Assembly (NCBI GenBank): GCA_002633025.1
Contig: NMRB01000187.1
Span: 490,048-554,047 of the forward strand
Source of the DNA: Notospermus geniculatus
Lineage: Eukaryota > Nemertea > Pilidiophora > Heteronemertea > Lineidae
DNA: 64,000 bases
Direction: 5' to 3'
Shown here: positions 39,301 to 51,300 of the stretch, piece by piece
Numbering within the stretch: position 1 is the first letter of the stretch
Layout: each line of letters begins with the position of its first letter
The notes under the pieces: generated by a model
Seen by the model: the letters and a program-made list of their open reading frames with translations, nothing else
Told to the model about the DNA's origin: nothing
The model's database searches: none
Made by a program: the position numbers and the translations under genes

Positions 39301-42300
39301 CAGGAAAACAAACGAAGATTAGAGGCTATGTCAAATAGGGAAGTTAGTACAAGGACAGTTTCTGTGCAAATCCAGGAAGGGTGTGAACTGTAAACTGTTG
39401 ACAAGGTCTTCGGTCCACCAACCATGAAGGTTTGCACGGTGATAAATGATAGGAAATAGTCGCATTGTATTTGGAAAAGATATGAAAGTAGGAAACAATT
39501 TTCCATAGACATTTTCAATGCTTATTCACAAAATCTGTTCAGAGAAATTATGAGATTTCAATCATGATGTCTTCATATTTCTATCAAAAATGTTCATCTT
39601 AGAGGTGACATTTTTTACGTACCACACTGTCCAATCTGGCCCTTAGAGAAATTTATGACGTAGGAGATAGCGGCTAACCTATTTGTCACTGACTCATTGA
39701 TTTATTTCAGTGATGAACCTGACATCACAAGTGCAAACTTGAAGGGGCAAACTGTGTGGGAGACAATCTTCAGATCAGAATTTTAAAACTTGCAAGTGCT
39801 TAAAAGCGCTTGCAAAAGATATATTTGATGCTCCCCAAGCACCAAACCCAGGAGAAGGAATGACATCAATCACCAGCATGAAGACCGCGTTTGACGGCTG
39901 TCAGAGTGGTGGGGCGGAAACACTGGCACCTGTCACCTCTGAGGTCCCGAGTTCAATCTCTCGTCAGAACTAGAACTTCGACTGACATTGGCAGCATTGA
40001 CTGGAATCGGGCAACTGGGATTTTTAAAATGCTGAAACTAACGGATGGGACAAACCTCTGATTCATGATTACACAGACCAGACAATGATTTTCTGGAAAT
40101 ATGTACACAACTGTACCAAATCGCTCAGCGATCTTAAGTCCACAGTAACGCCACACTCAACCATAACGTGTTCCCTTATCAAGGCCGGCAACAGGGGGAC
40201 AACTAATGTTATCATTCAGCATTGTTAACACATCTTATAGGTAATTGCACAAGTCAACAGATCTGTTGACAGAGTGGTCTCTGACAATAGAAGGACTCAA
40301 AGCTCTGTCCAGACAAAATGTTCACATGTAAGTTTCCATGAAATTGTGAGAATCTTCTCACGAATGCTTTTCAAAGATTTGATAGATAATATTTGTCATC
40401 TGTGGAAACACTGTGGCAAGAAATTCAAATGTACATAACTTAACAACTTAATGAAGCTGGAGATAGTCTCTCATTCTGTAAGTGCGACTTCTGAAGGCAT
40501 TTTAAATGTCAATGGCTGGTATTCATAAATGTTAGGTCCAATGTATTAATGTACTGCAAAACTTGAAGTAAAAGCATGTGCTAGCTTTTATGAATATCAG
40601 CCAATGTCAATGGCAAGAGGCCACACCTCCCACTTGGAGTCACTGGGATCATGTGAGATCATCTCATTGACATCATTTCACTGACATACACTCCTTAAGC
40701 TGGCAGCATACATACGAATTCATGTCTTGAGATTGGAAATCGTGTCGTGAGCCATGTCACAGACATAAAACACGCAAAAATGAGGTAGCACTACAGGTTT
40801 TAGCTCGCTGACATGGCTTGCAGAGATTAGCTTAAACCAATTGTGTGCTACCAGTATCATGGATTAAGTGAGGTTGAAAAACAGATGAAGCACGACTCAA
40901 TTAAACATGAAAGGGAGAAAGGAAATCAGAGGTTCCCCAAGAAATCTAAAAGTGAAATCGTTTTGTCATGTCATTGAAAGTTAAAAGCGTTATCCGGTAC
41001 ATCTTTTTTCATGTTTTTTAGATTAAAACCCATACCTGTCACAGATCACATGAGGACAGGTCATAACTCATTCAACGTCACCGACCAGGTCATCCAGGCA
41101 CATCCACCACACCTTCTAATCAGCATTGTCATAACATATTGAACTTTGTAATCAAATATTCGAAATCGGTTCAAAATAATCTTGATTGATATATCGCCTT
41201 GTAGAGATAAAGAGAGACAGGAATGAACAAGCTTTCACTCTTGTCTTGAAATTTCTTATCAGAAAACTCTCCACGACATATTTTTAGCGGTCAGTTGGAC
41301 ATGTGATAATTGTCAGTGGGGGGTCTATCTGTATCAAAGCAGATGAGACCATTGGTCATATATTAGGAACAATTCCAACTTTTGTAAACCAGGAAGGACA
41401 CTGGTCACAAAAACTTTAAAATCATCATCCAAGTCTTGGCAAACTACCATCTAAGACCAGCACTCCTCAAATGGGGACCCTAGCCCACTGCCTCAATAGG
41501 TGTCACTAGTGGTTAAAATATTGAAATGAAACTGACATCCCGGTCCTGATCAATTTCCCACATAAAAGGCGTCCAGTATAGGACCAGGTTTCGGTGTGCT
41601 GCCCTCAATCACAGCTAGGATCCCCATAATGAGAAAACTGTCACCTCGATGATCTATCCAGGAGATCTGGACATCAGTGGAAACTTCAAAGTCCACTTCA
41701 TGCACCTGATTCAGACGACACAAGAAGTCATCGAACACCATTTCCACTGACAATCACAGGCCATTGACAAGTACGAGGTTAATACTGAATGTTATATTTG
41801 TAACAAAGCTCTCGCAGCATCTTTTTTCAGCAAGGTTATGAATCAGACATCACTTTGAAGCAGTATCATTCAATGGAATCTCCCCTTTTGTTCTTTTTCA
41901 AAAAAAATAACGGTTTTGGGTGAACAAGCACTCGCAAATCACATGAAAGTTTATCAGGGATAAACACTCGAATGCTATTTGCAAAACACTTAAAATGGTA
42001 TCTTTCGCTACCACTTGACCACAGAATGAGGGCGGCACTGATTTGACCGAAAAATTCCTGGCAAAGAGAGCGAATAGCAAGAGGGGACATGATTTCCAGC
42101 GTGTAGCATTTTGGAGGAATCTCACTAAGGGGTGAAACCAACCATTGTCAAGTTCTGGCATTTATTACTAGCCCATTCATGTATTGTGACTTGCCAAAAA
42201 AGAAGGCAACTGATAGACAGATTCCCACCAGCTCAGCTAGTGGGGCATGCCTCTTTTCTCTATGATAGGTTGCTGGATGATGAAACAGAAGGTTTCTCGC

Positions 42301-45300
42301 TTGATGCCCAGAGATGGCACTTTTCATAGGCCATTAACTTTGTTGTCTTTGATAGAAAGGTGTCCTCAAGATAAAGGTACCTACAATGGAGGACCCACTC
42401 TACATGTAACAGCAGAGCGGACAACACATTGTACACAGGTTCAACAAATACCTATGTGTTACTACTATGCATGGGAAAAAGTCATATGAAATCTGGACTT
42501 GATACATCAGCAGACATGTGTACACATGTGCACGTACACATCAAGAACTCAACTGAAGTCTATTGTGCGTGAATCTACATGAACATACATGTGTATTGTC
42601 TGAGTGATATTAGACTAGAGCCAGTGATAAGAGTATTTGCTGATCAATATTTGACAAACTTGTAACAGGAAAGATAGGGCCAGGGAAATCAAGCTGATAG
42701 TTAGAACTAGGGTTCAACTATCAGCAGATTGTTGGGCGATTGTGGTGGGGCAGCGATCCTATCGCCACCTTGTGAGATACAAAAGAACCACTCCTTGTGA
42801 CAGTTATATCAGAACCAGCGACCTTATTCACAAAGCCTCCGTAACTTTAAGGACATGCAAATCCTTTGTCAGGCTGATATAGTGAATGAAATGGTCCATG
42901 GACCATGTGCTCACCGGGTTGGACATAATAGTCTAATGACAGAGGGAGGTACAAATCAGTTATGAGCAATCTGGATATTCAGAGCTGCCACCTAAAACAA
43001 GGCAGATATGGCATAAAACGCAAGACCGCAGAAAATGCAGTTACTGCAGTCTTCGTTTGGAGGGCAGAATAGGTTGTCTGCAAAAGGACAATAGTTTGCG
43101 CACTCCCGTAAGTTATGGGAGCTTCGTGAATAAGGTCCCAGATGACTGAGGGTTGAACCATGACAACTTGAGTATACTTGGGTTTCAAGTGCAGATAACT
43201 GAACAGAACTTACCGCAACAGGTATTTCCCAATACCTCAGCCCATCCAAGTATGCTCTCTCTGGTGTACTGTTCGTGACGACCCCATACTGCGGCTCGAT
43301 CCAACATTCAGTCACAATCTGTAGTTCCCCATCTGCTTCTGCACTTTCTAAGTTGTTCTCATCGAGAAGCTCATCTTCTGACAAACTAGAAAGTAACCAA
43401 TTTGCATCAAGGCTTACTCATCCAAGGAAGAAGGGAATAATTACTATAAATGTACTGGCATTAAGTTACAAGATGAAGAAGATACAGGAGAGTCCATTTG
43501 ATAGACAATTCTCGAATTCGCAGATCTGCGCACTTCCGTCGAAATCTCAACCAGAACCTCGATCTGAAACTGGCTGACGTGATGCGATCCATGATTCAGC
43601 AATGGTCGTGTCTGACGCAACATCTTCGACGTCACTGTCGTGGGGTTGCCTGCGTTACGTCATTCAGTTTCAGACCAATGTTGTGGTTGAGATTTCAGTG
43701 GAAGTGTGCAGATCTTTGTCGTTCACGTCAATTTGAGAATGGTCTATACGACATCTACATGTATGTCACATATCAAGGAGCTATGAGTTGACCAGTTTCA
43801 GTATTTTACCTCTCTCTTCTGTGAGTGGTGACATGGGGAGGAAAAATAATGTATTGTAGGACACATGCATGTGTTTCTTCATCAACTTCTGTCTCCTCCC
43901 CCTCTGCCTCGCACTCTGGGGGACAATCGGGCGATTCATTGCCGTGGTTCTGTAACAGGAGGCAGGACCGTGATCAAGAATGCTTTTATTACTCATTTGG
44001 CTTTACTCAGACTGTCTTGTATCACATTACCCTTTACAATCAAACAGTAAAGGCGCCACTCCATGCAAGAGTTTAGTGAAGTGTCGTGTATGTACCATTT
44101 TATCAGCCCTGACAAGGCTCAAGAAGCCCAGAGAAACGAACTGGCTGCATGATGAAGTTAGATCAACATACCTTCATACTTGCAGACTATGTCGGAGGAT
44201 GAATAAAAATAAAATTTGCCAGATGAGGACTCAGACAGGTCTGTTCAAAGCCATTGAAAATGTTTTTTTTACAATCCCATGCCATCGCACATGGCCGGCC
44301 ACGCCGGAAGGCAGCAGAGAGACCTTTGAAACAACGTACGCTAGGTAAATTTTATGGTTTTTTGGTGAAGCTCAAGTTCGGAGGGAAAATAAAAATAAAA
44401 ATAGCTGAATATCTGAATTTTATTTTTTTTCTGTTTTGGCAAAAACAAACGTCGGCGGATCCGTAATCCGAAAAATAAAAAAAGTCTGGCCTCATGAACA
44501 GCTGAAGATGAGGATAAAACAGCCAATGTAACCTGGAAGCTGGAAACAAGTTGATGGATAATGGGTCATATGAATAAAGACTAGTAAATGCTTTTACAAG
44601 TACATGTACTTGAATTTTGCAATACAAATGTACTAGACAATGCTGTACAAAACTGAAGTAAAAGCATCTGCTAGTCTTTATTCATATGACCTAATATCCT
44701 GCAGTACTTACTTGGCAAGAGTGGAGAGAACCCGTCCGATAGCCTGCATACTGATTGGCATGGAGGTCCCATTCTGAACAGACCACACCCATCGTTGATG
44801 ATGCTGGTATCGTGACAGGGCAGTGAACATACTAAATGCTTGTTGACTTGCTTGAGTACTGTGTGAGATGAGGCGGCTGGCTGGATGGTCTGCCTTCGGG
44901 GTTTCAAAGGCCATGAAGTTGTGTGGCTTTTGTTCATATCTAAAGTAAGAAGTAGAATCACTTTTTGAATGCATTTTATGTCAAATTTCTGCCAATAAGG
45001 TGAAAAACAACGGATTAACTGACCGAGTTTATGTCACGATCATGAACACCAAGTTACGGACAATAGCAACTTTGATAGCAGCTTTGAATATGTAGTAGAG
45101 TGTGCTACTGTGAACTGAAGACTTCAGCAGTCTTGACTTCAGCAACTCCAGACTCACAGGAACAAAATGTAGACAATGCTTACCTCATCAGCAACTTCTC
45201 AACTGGCTTCTTGAGCAGGATGCAGCAACAGATCTCCGACCATGCCCGCTGTAACGGAGGTTTATGCTGGACTACCTCACCATCCTTGGTGGTCACAGAC

Positions 45301-48300
45301 TTGCGCCTTGCCAGCAAAGATGCCTTTGACTTGTCATCTTTGGATGTGCCTCTTTTGGGGAAGTTCAGACTCAGAATCTTTGAGGTTAGCTCATCCACAA
45401 TCTGAGGAGATGTATAGATAATGATGAGGCAAATGTATCTATCTAATCTGATTCAATCATTTCACATTTCAGAGATTGTCAGAGATTTTGTCCTAAATGG
45501 GACCTACGAGGTTGAACCGGCCTGGCTTGAAGGCGACTCCAGCCATCACAAACAAAGATAGGAAGCCAGCATGAGTTAGGCCTATATGAGACTCACCTGA
45601 TTGCGCTCGTAACCAGGAGTTCCACCCAGGAAAGCCAACCTGAGCACCATACAAGGTGGCTTTGAGGTCACTCTCACCAGGAAGAAAGATGTCGGTGGTT
45701 TGTCTGCATCACTGAAAGAGAATGTACAATATTCTTTATTTTCATGGTGGAGTCAAAGAAAATCCGCTAACCAAGATGTTCTGGTGTCTGTTTGACAACT
45801 TCCCAAAATGCATTAAGCAGTGGAAAAACAATCAATAAGATATCTTACTTCACCAAGAAAACTACTTACTCGTACAGATATTTGACATATGAATGGTTCT
45901 CCATCAGAACAAATGTCGTCCAGTTTTTCAGCAATTCATTCAAAGACGTGATTGCCTGTCGACATTGGATTGTGTTGAAGCGTTCGCTGGAGTTGGGAAT
46001 ATGTAAGTACTTCGGCATAGGCATATCATGTTCCAGGATGATGCCTATGCGATGTGTGTGCATCCATTTCTGCCAAATATTGATGTCAAGCATGACAATT
46101 GGTTTCCAGTAGGAGGCGAACTGTGACAGGACATTATCCCTGCAAGTTACAAAGGAAATATGAAGAAATCAAGCCACTCGAGGAGTTTCTGTCAAGGAGT
46201 TGCTTCAGACTGCTTGACATCTCCTGCCATTGACATTTGAGGAGCAGCAATGATGGAGCACAGGCAGTTTGCGTTTCTGACAAAATATCCTGATCCCATG
46301 TTTGATTCCCGTGGTAGGTGTGAGATGATGGATCGGTCTCTTCACCCTAATTGCCTTATCTCACCCAGTTGCTAGAGGGGTACCTCACCTAGCTTGCAGG
46401 GATGACATCAGTTGACATACTGGAGCTAAGTACAGGGCCGACCGCCAAGGAACTCCAACAGCACTAACAGGGCCTAACCTCTCTGTTAGGCACTGTTAGT
46501 GCTATTGGAGTTTCTTGGCGGTTGGCCCAGGTATTTAGTCGTATTTGAACACAGAATGAGTGCACATTGAAAGAACAGACACATAACCTCACCTTGTGTT
46601 TATCTGAATTGAAAGCTGGAGTTCCTTGGAGTTTGGAGGCAAGTAGAACAGTGGCATACCATTCTTTATACTCTTTGGTGTGTTGTAGTTTGAGGTGTTG
46701 AGAGGGAAGGACTGGAGGTGGACAAGGAGCTGGTCGGTTTGTGACAGCCTGCAAGAGATGGGAGCACATTCATCAGCACAAGACATCAACTAAGGATGAA
46801 ACACCTCTCACGCCATAACAGTAAGAGAACTGCCTTTTCATGACCAGAGTTCTGTTCTTCGACCACTTTCTGTGAGCTCAGGCTGGACAAACTAAGACTT
46901 ACCCGCTTATGGACTGCCAGAATCGTTTAAACACTGCTGTCCTGAAATGACTCTTGAACGGGACTTTCCTGGGACAGGTCACGTCATGGAGAAACTCGTA
47001 TGTCGCTTCCATTAACACTTCTATGTGGGTTTGACGCCTGAAAACGGAAGGTTGGTCATTTAATACAGGAGTCAAATATCATCATCACCTGCCTTAACGC
47101 AGGAAATTGGTTCTAACGGTACTCCTGCTACAGCGGTCATCATCATCATCATGTCCCACAGCCATGTGACCATTGGGACTACTGCACTATTGACTATGCG
47201 AACCCATGTTGTCAGTCCAGTCTTTTATGTCCTCAATCTACAATGTAGATCCTCTCAGGTCACCTGCATTTTTGGTTGCCTTTCATTGTGCCCTGCAGGA
47301 TGGTCTATGCTAGGGTTCAGTAATCACAGGAAAGGAAAACACACTCACTTTGTGGAAATTGGCCACGACGAACGTGCAATATATTCTATCCTAACATCAT
47401 GTGACCAGGGTAGCACCATTTTGACCTCTATGTCACCTATATATACAATGTAAGTAGAAAAGACCTTTTAAAACCTTCAAAGTGAACCTAGAGAAGCACC
47501 AGTCACTTCACCCTTTCTGATGAAGACAGTAGATAAGGTAGAGAGACTCAGTCGAGCAACAAACAAAGGGCATTACAGGTACAATCCAAGCGTGGTCACT
47601 GCCCCAGAGCTCACCTTTTCCAACAGTGACATCCTTGATTGAAAAACCTTCTCGGAGTCTGACAGACATCAGGTTGAAGATGGAAGCATTATAGTTGTAC
47701 TCTATGTGCTTTTTCCTCAATAAGGGAGTATCACAGATCTGTTTTCCACCACCGGGAAGTGTCTGAGTTCTGGAAGAGGAGATAAAGATGGCGTTGAACC
47801 AATCCACTACAAGTACAAACAGCTGGAACTGATCTAATCTGGTCAGAACGTATTTGATTTCTCACCTATGAGTCCAGGCCAACTCCTCATCATCCATGAA
47901 GCCATCACAGCATGAAGACATTCATCTCATTCGACGACTCGTCCTTTTGAAGAAAAAGAAGGAATGTGAGTGAGACGGTGTCTGAAATTTCACTTTCTGA
48001 GCATCTGCGACAGGATGACAGGGCCACTAACTGCCTCGGAGGTCAACTGTGTCACTGGTCAAGGAGTAGCCTTGAGGAAGCCAAGAATTGTGATTTGCTC
48101 TTTAAAGGGAGGCATGCGAAAAATATTGCCTGGCGGGCACAAGTTGTCTGAGTTGTAGCGCCGTCTGTTAATACATGGTGACACTACGCTATATCACAGG
48201 TGCCTGTAGAGCTATCAGTGACTTTCGAACACTTTTCTAACCAAACGTATCTAAAAAACACAACACGTATCTAAAAACACACCACGAGCTCATAAATTCG

Positions 48301-51300
48301 TGAGCTCGGGGTGTGTTGTTTTACAAACTAGTATTTTTTGGTTACATACGTGTTCTAAGCTCACTCATAGCTCTACAGGGGCCTGTGATATAGCGTAGTG
48401 TCACCGTGTATTAACAGACGGCGCTACAACTCAGACAACTTGTGCCCGCCGGGCAATATTTTTCGCATGTCTCCCTTTAAGAGCCAACTCCAAAGGGAAA
48501 ACTCTTACATGGAAGAGCACCATAAGTAATTAATTTATTTCAAGTTTAAAGATACCTGTACTTACAACTGCAGGAGTCGCAGCCAGATAAGCACCGAAAG
48601 TAGCGTTGGCAATAAACTGCATGAGTTCAGTGTAAGGTATGTAACCCAGACAGCTATTGCTCTGACTCTGTCCACCAATATTGATGAATGAACACGCCAC
48701 TGTACTGTTCCTTAGTTGGCTAAGTAAGGCGTCGAGAACTGTCATATCGGGTAGGCCTATCACACCATCTGTTATCAACACGATGCCTGGAAAGAGAGGG
48801 GGCAGCAGAAACCTGATTATCACATCAGAGACGGTTAGAGGAGTGTCCTTCTTTATAGCATGAATATGATGACAATATGTTCAAATTGCTGTGCTCCAGA
48901 CAAATATCATTTGGTTTTGGGGAGATATAATCAACTGCAATGCACAGAACTTCATTTAAATGGCTTTGACCTGCGATTCTCTGAGCATACATGTATTCTC
49001 AATTCATATTCTGGCTGACCCTTAGTGCTGACCCTTAGGCTTCCTTTACATTGAAGTATACGGTATACGAAAACGCCGGTTAACAATGGCTTCACGGTCG
49101 TGAATCCTCGGGAAGTCTTTGTTAATCGGTGTTTTCGTATACCGAATACTTCTATGTAACGGAAGCCTTAGTGCTGGCGATTGATGCCTTATGCGAGGGT
49201 CCGTGGGTTCGATTCTGGTAGGAAGCAATGTCTTTCACCTTAGAAACCCGATTTCTATTTCATATTCATATTCTGGCTGAAGAATTTGTTATTAACTCAC
49301 CTGCCGAGGTATTTTCAGGCAACAACTGTAAGGCGAGAATGCCATATCTGAGCATGTTGACAAATCCAGCATCTGGTGTCACCATGTTGACCTTCTGGAC
49401 TGAGGGTGACTCTGGCCTCTCTAAGATGTCATCAAATAGGCCTCCGGTTAAGCCTATCTCGTCACTATCCTGAATTCAAACATAAGTAAGTTATATTCAT
49501 TCCTAGGATGTTGGATTATAACATACTAATCTCACTAGAACATTTTGCCTTGACAGCACTAATCAAGCGTCCAACTACTGCTTCTGAGCACTTACTGAAT
49601 CTGCTTCATGATCTTTCATGTCCGAAAAACTCTCAGCATTGCAGCTTTCGAAGTCCATGAGCTGCCGATGAATCTGGTCAAGGAATGTTTCCACATTCTC
49701 AGCAGTTACTGCGTATCCCTGCACCAAAATCTGAAACAGAGGACATACTGTAAATCTTCTCTAAGTATCACATTTTTATGTACCGGTAAATGTATTGTAA
49801 AGCTTCTGGTCGGAACTATGATGAACATTTTGATGATAGAATAAGAAGGGATATCTTACCTGATGAAGCTGACAGCACACAATAGGAGTGTATGCAATCA
49901 CTGTCACATAAATCTGAGGTGCAAATAGTAGTTTACTGTTTGGAACATGGAACTGAAAAAGAGAACAACCAATCAACGAGGTAATCACACCTGATGGAGT
50001 GCCTAGACGTGTACCTGGCTAACAGGAAAAGGATTGTGGCAGTTTGACAGTGATACACCAAAGCTATGATAGCATCCAAGTTTAAAACATAACCAATTAA
50101 CCTGGACAACACTTACCGGTCTGATCAGGGCTTTTAGTGTTGTCTTGAATGCTTGAAAAGCCTTGTCGTAAAGAACTAGTCCATAGTGGATATCCTGGGT
50201 AGAAAGAGGGAATCATACATGGGTTACAAATGGAATTTTGTGAAATCAACAGGTATTTCCAAGCAGTTCTGTCCATGGGTTGCCTGTTAGCAGTCCTAGA
50301 ACGTCACAAAATTTGACGTCAAATACGTGAGCCACGGCGCCCACGTCATTATGGATGACGTTGTGGCATGCATTTCTGCCCTGTGACATTAAATTTCATG
50401 ACGTTCTTGGACCGCTAACTCGTTGTGGCCTCTGACGGCAGGAAACTTGACCCATTCTGACTTCAGAATATGCTGAACTGGCATAAAATGCTGGTATTGT
50501 ACCATCGGTTTACTGGAAGATGGCTAAACGTAACTGGTTTCTTCCCTCCATCAGAAACACCAAAGAATAAGTGCAAACATAGATCTAGGGGCAAATTTGG
50601 ACATAAACATCGATTAGATATCCAACAGGCATTATTGGTTTATTACTTACCACTGAGGCAGCGGTAGGACTCAAGTCCAGTGTGAAAACTAGTCGATATC
50701 GACGGGCAAGAAATGTGACTCTGCTACTTGGAGTGTAAGACGAAAGACTGACTTCCTATCTGGTAAGATCAATTTGTCTTTGGTTGCATCTTTGGGAACC
50801 ACTGATAAAATTCCCAACTCTTCGATGAAATCCTCCTGAAGTTGAATGAGTAGTGAATATTCATACAACAAACAAGGTCTCAGTAGCATACAAATGAAGC
50901 TTAGCACAAATTAAAGTTCAGCCTTGGAACTGAAGCAACTCACACAGGCCTATAGTACTAGTTTAATCCAAATATTTACCAAGTTTTCCTTTGGAACATA
51001 CTCCACTGATGTGTTAAGATGGCTGAAGAACCATGATGCACGAATATTGCGGGAAATGCGATATTCCCTTTTCATTAAAATGTACAAATTTCCTGCCTCA
51101 CCAAGGTCCACCATTGGCATCGGAGTTGCCGGTGTTTGGCATGCCTGAAATGAAAAGTGAATCAGTAATTTTTGTGTGGGTAATTAATAGGTGCACCATT
51201 GAAACATTGAAAACACATGAAAAATGAAGGGCAAATATCAGTTCTGAACAGTGAGAGTTGCAGAATTCCACATCGGAGATGTGGAATTGCACAACGTTGC

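Larger units (their letters stand above)
36148..43213 (-). other. 7-kb SZT2 intron with repeats and two orphan open segments
   Basis: This is the largest intron I could define (exon 19 to exon 20, both ends in phase 0). It contains a 530-bp long-TIR element, smaller foldbacks, a tRNA-like SINE near 39900, a diverged repeat at 36720-37230 and one ambiguous base (N at about 37250). Two short segments with splice-like borders are listed separately; neither fits the SZT2 frame. Nothing else gene-like was seen on either strand. Confidence 0.7.

Noticed and set aside
44352-44627. 91-codon minus-strand ORF with a Phe/Tyr-rich end
   Set aside because: It runs across an AT-rich intron stretch and half of a foldback element; no splice borders or family match.
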